A DNA stretch of 64,000 bases from Thalassotalea litorea (GCF_005843925.1 NZ_VCBC01000010.1:62001-126000), one strand, 5' to 3'; positions 17,307-26,783 are shown, counted from the stretch's first letter. Notes: generated by a model from the letters alone, not told the origin. A program made the numbers and translations.

Positions 17307-17330
17307 GGTAAGTCGTTTACGATAGATATT

Positions 17331-17360
17331 AAAAAGCGCCGTCATAATACGGCGCTTTTT
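17331..17360. terminator. Bidirectional intrinsic terminator
   Basis: AAAAAGCGCCGT (17331-17342) and ACGGCGCTTTTT (17349-17360) form a 12-bp stem with a 6-base loop, between the convergent lipoprotein operon and the MDR gene. It has A- and T-runs on both sides. Confidence 0.85.
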
Positions 17361-17430
17361 ACGTTAGCAGTCGAGAATATTCATGGCTTCGATAGCGAAG
17401 ACTGTGTAACCCATTATTTGGTAATCGTGG

Positions 17431-18519
17431 TTATGGAAATTTTAACAATACCTTACCGGTTTTGCCCGCCTTGGTTGCAGCGTGAAGCGCTTCAGCAATA
17501 TCTTGCAGGGAAAATACCGAATCTATCGGAGTGTCAAAACATCCTTTAAGCGCCATCTTTTTCATCCCGCGCATCAGGCTTATTTTTTGTATCAAGCTCT
17601 TTTGGGCCAGCCAATTTCCGGCAAAGAAGCCTTGAATACTGGCGCATGGCATCATCAAATCTCGAGAAAATACCTGAGCATCAGCTTTTGCCAACGTCCC
17701 ATAAACCAGCATTTGGCCATTTAAGGTTAAGCAGGGAAGCATGGCTTCGAGCAAAGGCCCGCCAATGCAATCCAATCCATAATGTACGCCTTCTCCTGAC
17801 GTCGCCTGATGTACTTGCTGCTGAATGTGTGAGGCCAAAGTTTCTGCATTGCAGCTTTGTATTGAAATGACTTTATCTGCGCCGATTTCTCGTAAATCGG
17901 CAATTTGCTCGTCGCGCCTAACAATACTGATGGTTTTTACTCCCAGTATTGCCGACATACGAATAATCATTTTCCCTAGCGCTGAAGCGCCGCCACTTTG
18001 CAGTAACCATGTATTTCTCTTAACGTTCAGCACATCGGTTAACATGCCGAATGAGGATAACGGGTTTATTAACAACATTGCCGCTTGTTGATCGTGAATC
18101 TCAGACGGTACAGCGACCGCTTTTTTCGCATCAACGACTGTATACTCCTGCCAGGTTCCCATCGGGGGGCCTGCAGATATCGCTACTCGCTTTCCTTGCA
18201 ATTGTCTGGCCAGCAATCCACCGCCATTCCCGACAACAATGCCAACACCTTCTCCGCCGGGAATATAGGGTAACTGTGGATGAGGATGCTGCCCGTTTGG
18301 CTGAAATGAAGGCAGCTTGTCTAGCTCTGTCCGATTCCAAATCAGCCGGTCTAAGGCAACCTGATAATCACCGCGAATGTAATTTACATCACTCGGATTA
18401 ATCGCGCTGTAGAGCATTTTTACCAGCACTTGTCCTTTTCCGGGCGTGGGGATTTCCTTTTCGGTAAGCTCGAGTTCGTTAAAATTACTGGTAAATTGAT
18501 TGAGTTGAATTGCTTTCAT
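17431..18519 (-). CDS. Zinc-free MDR oxidoreductase (quinone reductase-like)
   Basis: The open frame extends to 18648, but homology to the family begins at the internal ATG at 18517-18519 (MKAIQLNQFTSNFNELEL), giving 362 residues. Motifs: GKGQVLVKMLYSAINPSDVNY, YIPGGEGVGIV, KRVAISAGPPMGTWQEY and a nucleotide-binding segment LLQSGGASALGKMIIRMSA, then HYGLDCIGGPLLEAML. No zinc-binding cysteine set is seen. It is probably an NADPH-dependent quinone or enone reductase. It resembles the MDR gene at 8751-9884 in the INPSD and KRVAISA regions. It stands alone, ends at a shared terminator and diverges from the PrcB-like gene. Confidence 0.8.
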   Translation of the reverse strand: MKAIQLNQFTSNFNELELTEKEIPTPGKGQVLVKMLYSAINPSDVNYIRGDYQVALDRLIWNRTELDKLPSFQPNGQHPHPQLPYIPGGEGVGIVVGNGGGLLARQLQGKRVAISAGPPMGTWQEYTVVDAKKAVAVPSEIHDQQAAMLLINPLSSFGMLTDVLNVKRNTWLLQSGGASALGKMIIRMSAILGVKTISIVRRDEQIADLREIGADKVISIQSCNAETLASHIQQQVHQATSGEGVHYGLDCIGGPLLEAMLPCLTLNGQMLVYGTLAKADAQVFSRDLMMPCASIQGFFAGNWLAQKSLIQKISLMRGMKKMALKGCFDTPIDSVFSLQDIAEALHAATKAGKTGKVLLKFP

Positions 18520-18827
18520 AAAAACCTGTAAAGCACTGTTTATTCTCAGTACGTTTATTAATAAGATCAATGCGTTTGCATGATTAGCCTTAGTTAAAGA
18601 TACCTTATTCCACCCATCGACAACATAGTTTATTGTCGAACACGCCACGCAGCCATGCTGGAAATATATAGTGAATCTTCTAGCCTTAAATGGTTGAAGT
18701 ATTGATTTATCTTAGATGTCGCTATTTAAACCTGCGACAGGATAGCCATTTTGCGGGGGCGTTCGACATCTAAGTGAAGAATTCAGTGCAGTTTTAAGTG
18801 ACATATAAGTGAAGGTGTGAAGTACTT
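18520..18827. promoter_or_regulatory. Divergent control region with 11-bp inverted repeat and TAAGTGA repeats
   Basis: CTTAGATGTCG (18711-18721) is inverted perfectly as CGACATCTAAG (18764-18774), enclosing 42 bases. TAAGTGA occurs at 18771-18777, 18795-18801 and 18806-18812, the last 15 bases before the PrcB-like start. This suggests regulator binding or a looped leader; the evidence is sequence symmetry only. Confidence 0.45.
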
Positions 18828-19304
18828 ATGATGCAAATAACAAAGCGATGTGTTTTTATTTTTTGTCTGATGTTATTGGTATTGTCGCCGATGACATATG
18901 CTGCAAAGCGTGCCATTCCTTATCAAGTTTTATATCAAGACTCGGATCACTATAGCGACGTGTTCGCAAACAAAACCATCATGGTTATTCGCGATTGGAA
19001 TTCCTATACCGATGCTGTCGTCAAACACTCCAGCGATGAAATTATTGACGTAAACTTTTCTGAATCACAAGTGGTGTTGATCGATATGGGAAACCGCCCT
19101 GATACAGGCTACGGTTTAAAGGTAGCAAGAGTGTTGGAGTTTGACGACCACATAGTCGTTTACACTAAGTTTACGGTTGGTAGTTCTAGCTGCGGCCTGT
19201 TTGGGCAGGCAATAACCAATCCGATCGCAATTATAAAAGTTGATTCCCAGAAAGAAATTATTGTTCGGGAAAAGTTTAAGTCTTTCGAGTGCAATGATAA
19301 TTAA
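18828..19304 (+). CDS. Exported PrcB-C-domain-like protein
   Basis: A 158-residue protein with a signal peptide (MMQITKRCVFIFCLMLLVLSPMTYA, cleavage near residue 25). The mature domain has QVVLIDMGNRPDTGYGLKV, then HIVVYTKFTVGSSSCGLFGQAITNPIAIIKV, the pattern of the PrcB C-terminal domain found in protease-complex accessory proteins. No Prc-type protease gene is adjacent. Two Cys in the C-terminal third could form a disulphide. Its stop overlaps that of the convergent lipoyl-domain gene by four bases. The role is unknown, perhaps as a periplasmic inhibitor or chaperone. Confidence 0.65.
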   Translation: MMQITKRCVFIFCLMLLVLSPMTYAAKRAIPYQVLYQDSDHYSDVFANKTIMVIRDWNSYTDAVVKHSSDEIIDVNFSESQVVLIDMGNRPDTGYGLKVARVLEFDDHIVVYTKFTVGSSSCGLFGQAITNPIAIIKVDSQKEIIVREKFKSFECNDN

Positions 19305-19897
19305 ATGAAACTGATTAAAAGGCCCATTGCGCATATTGCCCCGAATAACAGGGCGATTTGCAATGGCGAAAAGCTAGTTGTCGTCGGGATGTCATTCGGT
19401 TTTTCTTGTGGTTGCGGGACAGAAGTTGGTTCGGCGCTCTCCGTGTTTTCAGCTCCCCGCTCGGAATCAGTATTTTCGCTGACCGGTTCTGGTATTTCAG
19501 ATTGATTGTCTGTTGGGTTTGTTAATTGCTCAACCTCTAAAGTTGAATCATGCTCGCTAAACAATGGTTCGTCATTTACTGACTGTTCCGATTGCTTGCC
19601 GGCATTTTTAAGGTCATTGTCTTCAGATGGATTTGGTTCAGGATTTGCGGGCATGGGGCGATTGTCTGAAAGTTGCAAGACGATTTGCCCTGATGTAACC
19701 AACGCTCCGGGCTCGATCATCATTTCGCTAATGGTTCCCCTTTCGGGGGCGCTTACTTCCAACACTACCTTATCCGTTTCCACATTAAATAAAATGTCGT
19801 CCTTGTTAACGGGCATTCCCTGATGAACATAGATATCGAGGACTACCGCCTGTTCATTTTTGTCGCCAAATTCCGGTATTCTGATATCGATATTCAT
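19301..19897 (-). CDS. Tail-anchored lipoyl/biotinyl-domain protein
   Basis: A 198-residue protein with three parts: residues 1-78 are a lipoyl domain (DIRIPEFGDKNEQAVVLDIY, then NVETDKVVLEVSAPERGTI with the modifiable Lys43, then EPGALVTSGQIVLQLSD); 79-174 are an acidic linker rich in Pro/Glu/Ser/Asn; 175-198 are one hydrophobic helix ending at the C-terminus (LQIALLFGAICAMGLLISFI). E2 acyltransferase cores follow such domains in dehydrogenase complexes, but here there is no E2 catalytic or E3-binding domain. The product would be a swinging lipoyl arm tethered to the inner membrane. No dehydrogenase or ligase gene is close by. It overlaps the convergent PrcB-like gene by four bases. Confidence 0.75.
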   Translation of the reverse strand: MNIDIRIPEFGDKNEQAVVLDIYVHQGMPVNKDDILFNVETDKVVLEVSAPERGTISEMMIEPGALVTSGQIVLQLSDNRPMPANPEPNPSEDNDLKNAGKQSEQSVNDEPLFSEHDSTLEVEQLTNPTDNQSEIPEPVSENTDSERGAENTESAEPTSVPQPQEKPNDIPTTTSFSPLQIALLFGAICAMGLLISFI

Positions 19898-20338
19898 TGT
19901 TATATTCCCCTTGAAGGTGTTTATCCAGAATACCTACCGAACCGCTAATTGCAATCTTAACAAGTACGATTTAGCTAAAATGTAAATTTATTTGTTGTAA
20001 TGGGGGAACGTTGAATAAACCAATGAATCACGGTTCCTAAATCTAGCTGTCCCCATAATAATCAATAAGCAGGTCGCCGTAGCGTTAAAACTTTCGGTGG
20101 TACTTTCTTTCAGCATCTTATGCGGGCAAATTGGGTAAAGTAGCGGGGCGGTTAAATCAATATCCCAAGGTTCATACCTATTAGGGGATAATTATGTGTA
20201 TCGTCAGGAAATGTTGAAATGGCGCGCGAGCACCCGAATGTTATTGAATATATGCAGCGCATAGAAACAGACAGAGTAAGGGCGTTAGCTGAATACGATT
20301 TGTAATTAACCTAAAAGGGAGGGGAATAAAAGCAGTGA
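19898..20338. other. Intergenic region with a possible gene remnant
   Basis: No full gene is supported. A 28-codon frame at 20219-20305 (MAREHPNVIEYMQRIETDRV, then RALAEYDL) has protein-like composition but no good ribosome site; it may be the tail of a decayed gene. Nothing else was recognised. Confidence 0.4.
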
Positions 20339-21250
20339 CTATGCGTCACTGCCTACTTGGGAGTGGGCTAATGCGCACTCATTACCGACTGTTGAAGTCT
20401 GGCCTTTGGGTAGTACAACAAACCATTGGTGAAGATTTTTTACTACCTGATGATTACAGGTCTCTTCAACAAGCACTCCGCGAATCACCTTTTTGTTATC
20501 GCTTTCTTTCAGGAAAAAGGTTTTGGATGCACCCTTGATATCTTTATATTGTCCTGTCAGTTCAGCTTTAGCGATATCCAGGGAAGTTTGCAGCATCGAT
20601 TGCAATTGCTGTTTCAAAGCATCTGAATCGCCACTTTGAAATTGCTGGCGTTGCTCTTCACTTAATAAATTACTGTGAACATGAATAAGATTGCTATAAA
20701 GATAAGCGTGCTTAAGTTTTTTCTTTTTCTTGCGAAGTTTTTCCGGCCACTCAATCCAAACTAATGTTTTTAAGGAAAGTTTCGAATGATCGGTTTGCCC
20801 AAAAAATATCGGCTTTACATGAATGACCGATTCCGGGGTAAAATCTCCTTCAGCGATATCTGATGCATGGTCACCAGCAATATCCGTTAAAGAAAATGAC
20901 TTACTGGCATTTATCGCTGCAGAAATAGATTCATTCGCCTGCTGTTGTTGCTCCGAAAGTTGTCCCTCTCGTCCACTTTGCACCATTGCAGAATGAATTC
21001 CCACCTGAAGTGCTAAACCCACCAGGCCAGCTCCACCGTGATACATCACAGGAGTCGCAGCGGTATCTGTGTTCGATGAATAGGCACCGCGCAGATCAAT
21101 TTCTTTGCCAGCTGCGAACTTGAACTGGTACTGATCTGGCTGTATGTAGTTACCTCGTAACTGATTTGTGTGCTTCGCATAATCATCACGATAGGGTGTC
21201 GATTGACACCCCATCATGAATAATGCGGATATTATTAAAATTATACGCAT
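20339..21250 (-). CDS. Uncharacterised lipoprotein (303 aa)
   Basis: The signal MRIILIISALFMMGC gives a lipidated Cys15. The mature protein has a hydrophobic glycine-rich stretch (MYHGGAGLVGLALQVGIHSAM), a Gln-rich segment, a domain with HVKPIFFGQTDHSKLSLKTL, a run of basic residues (EKLRKKKKKLKHAY) and a C-terminal part with two Cys. I do not recognise the family. It follows the 233-residue lipoprotein gene on the same strand with an 18-base gap, so the two form an operon of envelope lipoproteins. Confidence 0.75.
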   Translation of the reverse strand: MRIILIISALFMMGCQSTPYRDDYAKHTNQLRGNYIQPDQYQFKFAAGKEIDLRGAYSSNTDTAATPVMYHGGAGLVGLALQVGIHSAMVQSGREGQLSEQQQQANESISAAINASKSFSLTDIAGDHASDIAEGDFTPESVIHVKPIFFGQTDHSKLSLKTLVWIEWPEKLRKKKKKLKHAYLYSNLIHVHSNLLSEEQRQQFQSGDSDALKQQLQSMLQTSLDIAKAELTGQYKDIKGASKTFFLKESDNKKVIRGVLVEETCNHQVVKNLHQWFVVLPKGQTSTVGNECALAHSQVGSDA

Positions 21251-21268
21251 ACAGATTTAGTTAACCTT

Positions 21269-21970
21269 TTAGATAGCTTCAGTGATGGTTTGCTTGGTGT
21301 TTTCTAAAGCCTGATAATAAGAAGTGGTTACACTTGGGAACGTTGGTGGTTCATCCCACTCACCGCTTGGTTGGATAGTCTCACTGAACTTCATATATTG
21401 AACGTATGCATTGGTTTTAAGATCGATACCGTATACCAACCCTGAAATGTGACCTTGTGGATCACCATTGGGAATGTAGTTGCTGAAGCTACGAAATGCG
21501 CCATGCTCGGTGATTTCAAGAACCACTAATACATCAATATCCAGCTTTTCCTTTAGAGAACGAAAATCTTTATTTGCAAAACCCAGTTCACCTTTGAATT
21601 TTTTCATTTTATTAACGGGAACGGGTAACTCAACTAAGCTCACATTTTTAGTCTTTAGCTTATAACGCTCAACAACCAGATTTTTGATATTTTCTAGCTC
21701 GCTATGATCGATGTTACTCTTTAGGTGAGTATCTAATTGAGCGGTAAGTGCACTTGCAACACCGTAGCAAAGTAAACAACCAGCACCATAAATATGAGTT
21801 GTAGCCTGTGAAGCTGGCTCGATATAAGCAACACCAACTTTTAAGTCTGGGTTTGCAAAAACGTTTGTGCTTAGAGCTACGGTAGTCTGTGGAGTGCTGC
21901 CACAAGCAGTTAGGGTAATTGCCAAAATGGCAACGACAAAGTATTTAAATTTAGCGAATAGAGGTTTCAT
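21269..21970 (-). CDS. Uncharacterised lipoprotein (233 aa)
   Basis: The signal MKPLFAKFKYFVVAILAITLTAC gives a lipidated Cys23. The mature part contains ADL-type strands (NPDLKVGVAYIEP), a Cys pair in GAGCLLCYGVASAL and an alpha/beta region (LDIDVLVVLEITEHGAFRSF) like those of other small lipoproteins that bind partner envelope proteins. Family not recognised. First of a two-gene lipoprotein operon, upstream of the 303-residue protein. Confidence 0.75.
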   Translation of the reverse strand: MKPLFAKFKYFVVAILAITLTACGSTPQTTVALSTNVFANPDLKVGVAYIEPASQATTHIYGAGCLLCYGVASALTAQLDTHLKSNIDHSELENIKNLVVERYKLKTKNVSLVELPVPVNKMKKFKGELGFANKDFRSLKEKLDIDVLVVLEITEHGAFRSFSNYIPNGDPQGHISGLVYGIDLKTNAYVQYMKFSETIQPSGEWDEPPTFPSVTTSYYQALENTKQTITEAI

Positions 21971-22079
21971 TTTAGGTCCTTTTTTTATTTTATTCGGTCA
22001 ATGAATCGTTAAACTCCGAAAAGTAACGTACATGATTTGAACATTTTTTAGGACGATTTGTAAAGAATTGTAACATTCT

Positions 22080-22124
22080 AAAAACTCAATTCTATTTTCT
22101 CATACGTTTAGAACTGAGTTTTTT
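22080..22124 (-). terminator. Terminator of fre (reverse strand)
   Basis: AAAAACTCAATTCTA (22080-22094) and TAGAACTGAGTTTTT (22109-22123) pair over 15 positions with one mismatch, about 35 bases beyond the fre stop. Confidence 0.75.
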
Positions 22125-22158
22125 AATGAAACAAGATGAAGACGATATAAATTAATCG

Positions 22159-22860
22159 TTAGCTTTTGATAAATGCAAAAGCATCGGCATACATATGCTC
22201 TGGTAATGCGCCTTTTCGGATGAATTCATCCCGCAAAAATCCGACCATATCGAAACGACCTGCCAGATAAATATCATACGGTTCGAGGGAGAAAATATCT
22301 TCCATTAACGGCTCATGCACTTTACCTGTTCGCCCTTGCCAGTGTGCCGTGGCATTTTCGACAATTGGGAAGAATTTGGCACGAGGCAATTGTTTCACTA
22401 AGGCTTTAGTTTCGGCAAGCTGATAACAAGCGGACTCATCACGTAGGCCCCAGTATACCCAAACTGGACGCTGGGTTTGAGATTTTACCAACTGCCCCAA
22501 TATGGATTTAATATAGGAAAACCCTGTACCGCCGGCTAAAAGAATGACCGGGCGATGGCTATCTTCCCGAAGGTGGGCATTGCCCGCAGGCATTTCGACG
22601 GTTACGGTTTCATTGGCTTTAATGTGATCAATTACCTGCATTGCCCAGCCGTCAGCGGCAAACGCCCCGATTTGTAATTCAATCAATTCATCACCAGGGC
22701 TACTGGCGATTGAAAAAGGACGCTTGTCGTCCTCGCTCATCACAAAACTCAGATATTGACCGGCTTTAAAGTCGCAGGCCTTTTCTGGTTTTAACAGAAT
22801 TTGATATACATGCGCCGTTAACGGCGTGATGGATTGAACGTTACAGCTAATGGTGTTCAT
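22159..22860 (-). CDS. fre: NAD(P)H-flavin reductase Fre
   Basis: With the ATG at 22858-22860 the protein is 233 residues, the length of E. coli Fre, and begins MNTISCNVQSITPLTAHVYQI, which aligns by eye with that enzyme. An upstream ATG at 22876-22878 adds six residues. The flavin-binding RPFS motif is at 47-50, and the NAD(P)H segment LLAGGTGFSYIKSIL at about 111-125; YDIYLAGRFDMVGFLRDEF is near the end. It reduces free flavins (FMN/FAD) with NAD(P)H and can feed reduced flavin to prenyl-FMN synthesis for UbiD-type decarboxylases. That fits its place directly downstream of ubiD on the same strand. Confidence 0.93.
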   Translation of the reverse strand: MNTISCNVQSITPLTAHVYQILLKPEKACDFKAGQYLSFVMSEDDKRPFSIASSPGDELIELQIGAFAADGWAMQVIDHIKANETVTVEMPAGNAHLREDSHRPVILLAGGTGFSYIKSILGQLVKSQTQRPVWVYWGLRDESACYQLAETKALVKQLPRAKFFPIVENATAHWQGRTGKVHEPLMEDIFSLEPYDIYLAGRFDMVGFLRDEFIRKGALPEHMYADAFAFIKS

Positions 22861-23016
22861 TTCTAATTTGCTTCTCATTTAACGTGTACTGAACTGCCAA
22901 TATAAGACTAGCCCAGATAATACTTTACGTGGCGTATTTGCAACATTGCAGGCATACTCGATTTCCAGCGTATGTGCTTGGTCGCTATGCACTGACAACG
23001 TACTTGTTGCCACTTC

Positions 23017-24486
23017 TTACTTAGTGATCTCTAATTCATCCCAGAGGGCATCGACTTCATCGATAACCGTTTGATCCATCACTATCGGGGTGCCCCATTC
23101 TCGGTCGGTTTCCCCCGGCCATTTATTGGTTGCATCCATTCCCATCTTTGAGCCTAATCCGGATACGGGAGAGGCAAAATCGAGATAATCAATTGGCGTG
23201 TTCTCAACCAAAGTCGTATCTCGGGCGGGATCCATGCGAGTAGTCATGGCCCAAATTACATCTTCCCAGTTGCGAGCATCAACATCGTCATCGCAAACAA
23301 TAACGAATTTGGTATACATAAATTGGCGCAGGAATGACCAAACCCCCATCATTACTCGTTTCGCATGGCCTGGGTATTGCTTCTTCATGGTGACGACAGC
23401 CATGCGATAAGAACAACCTTCAGGAGGTAGATAAAAATCGACAATTTCCGGGAACTGTTTTTGAATTAAAGGCACAAATACTTCATTGAGTGCGACACCT
23501 AAAATTGCCGGCTCATCTGGCGGACGTCCAGTGTAAGTGCTGTGATAAATCGGCTCTTTACGATGTGTCACATGAGTCACGGTAAATACCGGGAAGTCAT
23601 CTACTTCGTTATAGTAACCGGTATGATCGCCATAGGGGCCTTCCGGTGCCATTTCATCGGGATCGATATAACCTTCAAGCACGATTTCCGCCGAGGCTGG
23701 CACTTCCAAATCATTGCTAATGCATTTAACCACTTCGGTTTTGCTGCCACGTAATAAACCGGCGAAGGCGTACTCGGACAGGGAATCTGGAACTGGAGTT
23801 ACCGCTCCTAAAATGGTCGCTGGATCTGCACCTAATGCAACGGATACTGGAAATTTCTCGCCGGGATGGCGTTGTTTAAATTCCTGAAAATCGAGGGCAC
23901 CACCGCGGTGCGACAACCAGCGCATAATGACTTTATTTGGGCCGAGTAACTGTTGGCGATAGATACCAAGATTCTGGCGTTCTTTCTCTGGCCCGCGGGT
24001 TACGGTTAAGCCCCAGGTAATAAGAGGCGCGACATCACCTGGCCAGCATCGCTGGATCGGTAACTTGGTCAAGTCAACGTCATCGCCGGTCATGACATAG
24101 TCCTGACAAGGTGCTTTTTTCAAACGCTTGGCCGGCATATTTAATACCTGCTTGAAAACCGGCATCTTATCCAAAGCGTCTTTGAAGCCCTTGGGAGGTT
24201 CCGGTTCTTTTAGCATGGCTAACAATTTTCCGACTTCCCGCAGCGCTGCAACGTTTTCCTGGCCCATAGCCAGGGCGACGCGCTCTGGCGTCCCAAATAA
24301 ATTGGTTAACACCGGCATATCGTGGCCAATCGGGTTTTCAAATAATAGTGCCGGGCCCTTGGCTTTTAAGGTTCGGTCGCTGATTTCGGTCATTACCAAA
24401 TCGGTTGAAATGGGCTGACTAATGCGCTTTAACTGGCCTTGCTCTTCCAGTTTATTCATAAAGTCGCGTAAATCTTTGTATTTCAT
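23017..24486 (-). CDS. ubiD: 4-hydroxy-3-polyprenylbenzoate decarboxylase UbiD
   Basis: A 489-residue prenyl-FMN-dependent decarboxylase of ubiquinone synthesis. It starts [22 protein letters not shown] and has the conserved [76 protein letters not shown] and [20 protein letters not shown], which together identify UbiD clearly. It removes the ring carboxylate from the 3-polyprenyl-4-hydroxybenzoate intermediate in the cytoplasm and needs prenylated FMN made by UbiX (not in this window). fre follows on the same strand after about 155 bases. Confidence 0.96.
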   Translation of the reverse strand: MKYKDLRDFMNKLEEQGQLKRISQPISTDLVMTEISDRTLKAKGPALLFENPIGHDMPVLTNLFGTPERVALAMGQENVAALREVGKLLAMLKEPEPPKGFKDALDKMPVFKQVLNMPAKRLKKAPCQDYVMTGDDVDLTKLPIQRCWPGDVAPLITWGLTVTRGPEKERQNLGIYRQQLLGPNKVIMRWLSHRGGALDFQEFKQRHPGEKFPVSVALGADPATILGAVTPVPDSLSEYAFAGLLRGSKTEVVKCISNDLEVPASAEIVLEGYIDPDEMAPEGPYGDHTGYYNEVDDFPVFTVTHVTHRKEPIYHSTYTGRPPDEPAILGVALNEVFVPLIQKQFPEIVDFYLPPEGCSYRMAVVTMKKQYPGHAKRVMMGVWSFLRQFMYTKFVIVCDDDVDARNWEDVIWAMTTRMDPARDTTLVENTPIDYLDFASPVSGLGSKMGMDATNKWPGETDREWGTPIVMDQTVIDEVDALWDELEITK

Positions 24487-24651
24487 AAAGTCCGCAAAAC
24501 GCTGTGATCAATCAAATGCTGAGTATTATACCGTTTGGTGCAGATAATGCCTAACAAAGCGAATGATTTATCCGAAAGTTGAGTCGGAGCCTCGAACAAT
24601 CTAATCTGATAGTTGTAATGAACTGTTTTTATTGAGCTAAATGAGGTTGGT

Positions 24652-25218
24652 ATGAACATAAAAAGACATGTTATCTGCTTGTGGCTACTAATTGGCACAT
24701 TGGCTTTTCCAGCAGTGGCCGCCGCGAATTGTAATGAAGCTGCCTATAACCAATTTGATTTCTGGTTGGGGGAATGGCAGGTATTCAATGAAACGAAACC
24801 GCTGGGTAGTAATGTGGCTAGCCAAGCCAGCAATAATTCGCCGTCGGCGACCAGTAAAATCACCAAGATCCTCGGTAATTGCAGTATTTTGGAAGAATAT
24901 CAAACGACCAGTGGTTTTATCGGTAAAAGCCTGAATATCTTTGATAAGCAAAAAAATGCCTGGCACCAGACTTGGGTCGATAATTCTGGTTTGCTGTTAC
25001 AACTTGATGGCAAATTTGAAAATAATGTGATGGTATTACAAGGCGTCATTACCAATAAAGATGGGGCTAAAGTTGAACAGAAAATAAGCTGGCAAGCACT
25101 TGAAAATGGTGATGTTCGTCAGATTTGGGAGCAGCGAAATTCCGGCGGCGACTGGCAGATTTTGTTTAATGGCCGATATGTAAAAACTGAAACTGTGGTT
25201 TCCAGTGGTGGACAGTGA
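24652..25218 (+). CDS. Exported protein with FDFWLGEW motif (DUF1579-like)
   Basis: A 188-residue protein with a signal peptide (MNIKRHVICLWLLIGTLAFP, cleavage after AVAAA). The mature N-terminus has NQFDFWLGEWQVFNET, the hallmark of a family of small lipocalin-like beta-barrel proteins (DUF1579-type). It then has ITKILGNCSILEEYQTT and WHQTWVDNSGLLLQLDGKF, and two Cys. It is possibly a ligand-binding periplasmic protein. It stands alone between ubiD (divergent) and the amidohydrolase pair. Confidence 0.7.
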   Translation: MNIKRHVICLWLLIGTLAFPAVAAANCNEAAYNQFDFWLGEWQVFNETKPLGSNVASQASNNSPSATSKITKILGNCSILEEYQTTSGFIGKSLNIFDKQKNAWHQTWVDNSGLLLQLDGKFENNVMVLQGVITNKDGAKVEQKISWQALENGDVRQIWEQRNSGGDWQILFNGRYVKTETVVSSGGQ

Positions 25219-25355
25219 TATTTTCACAAAGAGGAAATCGTGAGCTTGTAGCTCAATGACCTGTTTTTCCAGACTAACAGCCATGACAATTGGCAGTCGC
25301 ACTGATAGCATGGTTCGGCTAATCTTAAAAATATTTTAATAACGTAAGAGAAACT

Positions 25356-26783
25356 ATGATTAATAAAACGCTCAACAAGGCGTTGTTCACAGGAGTCTCT
25401 TTGCTGGCGCTTGCTACCCTTGCGGGATGTGGCGAAGCAGAGAAAAAGGACTCGAAAGAACAAGACGCTCTGGTCGAAATTAATAAAGACCCATTCCCAA
25501 GTACTTATAAACCACTACCAACACAAACGACATTGATTACCAATGTGACCTTGCTTGATGGTATTGGTGGACAATTAGAAGATGCTTCTATTTTGCTTGA
25601 AAATGGCAAAATCAAAGCCGTTGGCAATGACATCAGCGCGCCAGAAGGTGTGAAGGTGGTCGATGGTGAAGGCAAATGGGTTACGCCAGGGATTGTTGAT
25701 GCACATTCTCACTTAGGTGTTTATGCAACGCCTGACGCGCACGCGCATTCAGACGGTAATGAAATGACTAAGCCGGTAACGGCAGCGGTTTGGGCGGAGC
25801 ACTCAATCTGGCCTCAAGACCCAGGTTTTCGTCGTGCGCTTGCAGGTGGTGTAACTTCTCTGCAAATCTTGCCAGGTTCTGCCAACTTAGTTGGTGGCCG
25901 CAGTGTGACGGTGAAAAACTTACCGAACCGCACAATGCAGGATATGAAATTTCCAGACGCGCCTTATGGTTTGAAAATGGCCTGTGGTGAAAACCCGAAA
26001 CGGGTTTATGGCAAAAAAGGCGGTCCAATGACCCGTATGGGTAATGTTGCGGGTTATCGTCAGGCCTGGATTGAAGCGCAAGCGTACAAAGAGCAGTGGG
26101 ATAAATATTACGACGAATATGATGCTGGAAAAAATCCAAAAGCACCAAAACGTGATCTTGCCAAAGATACCTTAGCCGGTGTGCTTGACGGTGACATATT
26201 GGTTCATATGCATTGTTACCGCGCCGATGAAATGGTGGTAATGATCGATGTGATGAAGGAATTTGATTATCAAATCACCAGTTTCCAGCATGGCGTTGAA
26301 GCATACAAAATTGCTGACAAGCTTGCCGAAAACAACATCTGTTCAGCGATGTGGGCAGATTGGTGGGGCTTTAAAATGGAAGCCTATGATGGTATTCGTG
26401 AGAATATTCCGATGGTTGAACAAGCCAATGCATGTGCCATCGTACACTCAGATTCTGATCAGGGTATTCAACGATTGAATCAGGAAGCGGCAAAAGCGTT
26501 ATCTGATGGTCGTCGTGCCGGTATTGATATTTCAAAAGCGAAAGCCTGGACCTGGTTGTCGGCTAACCCAGCGAAATCATTGGGTATCTTTGATAAAACA
26601 GGTTCATTGGAAGTCGGTAAAAACGCCGATGTGGTTTTATGGTCAGCAGATCCTTTCTCAACATACGCACAAGCGGAATTAGTTTACATTGATGGTGGTC
26701 TGGCATTTGACCGCACCAACCCTGAAAGCTGGGCGATTAGTGACTTTGAATTAGGACAAGCAGGCGAAGGAGATCACAAATGA
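25356..26783 (+). CDS. Amidohydrolase-family lipoprotein (active member of a pair)
   Basis: A 475-residue metal-dependent hydrolase with a lipoprotein signal (lipobox LAGC, Cys25). The metal-binding HxH is present as DAHSHLG (H118, H120), later ligands appear in VHMHCYRADE and SFQHGVEAY, and the catalytic Asp in VHSDSDQG. The C-terminal KSLGIFDKTGSLEVGKNADVV is the imidazolonepropionase/dipeptidase-type tail. Such proteins hydrolyse amide or peptide-like bonds; here it would act at the periplasmic face of a membrane. The substrate is unknown. Its stop overlaps the start of the second amidohydrolase by four bases, so the pair is translationally coupled and may form a heteromer. Confidence 0.85.
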   Translation: MINKTLNKALFTGVSLLALATLAGCGEAEKKDSKEQDALVEINKDPFPSTYKPLPTQTTLITNVTLLDGIGGQLEDASILLENGKIKAVGNDISAPEGVKVVDGEGKWVTPGIVDAHSHLGVYATPDAHAHSDGNEMTKPVTAAVWAEHSIWPQDPGFRRALAGGVTSLQILPGSANLVGGRSVTVKNLPNRTMQDMKFPDAPYGLKMACGENPKRVYGKKGGPMTRMGNVAGYRQAWIEAQAYKEQWDKYYDEYDAGKNPKAPKRDLAKDTLAGVLDGDILVHMHCYRADEMVVMIDVMKEFDYQITSFQHGVEAYKIADKLAENNICSAMWADWWGFKMEAYDGIRENIPMVEQANACAIVHSDSDQGIQRLNQEAAKALSDGRRAGIDISKAKAWTWLSANPAKSLGIFDKTGSLEVGKNADVVLWSADPFSTYAQAELVYIDGGLAFDRTNPESWAISDFELGQAGEGDHK

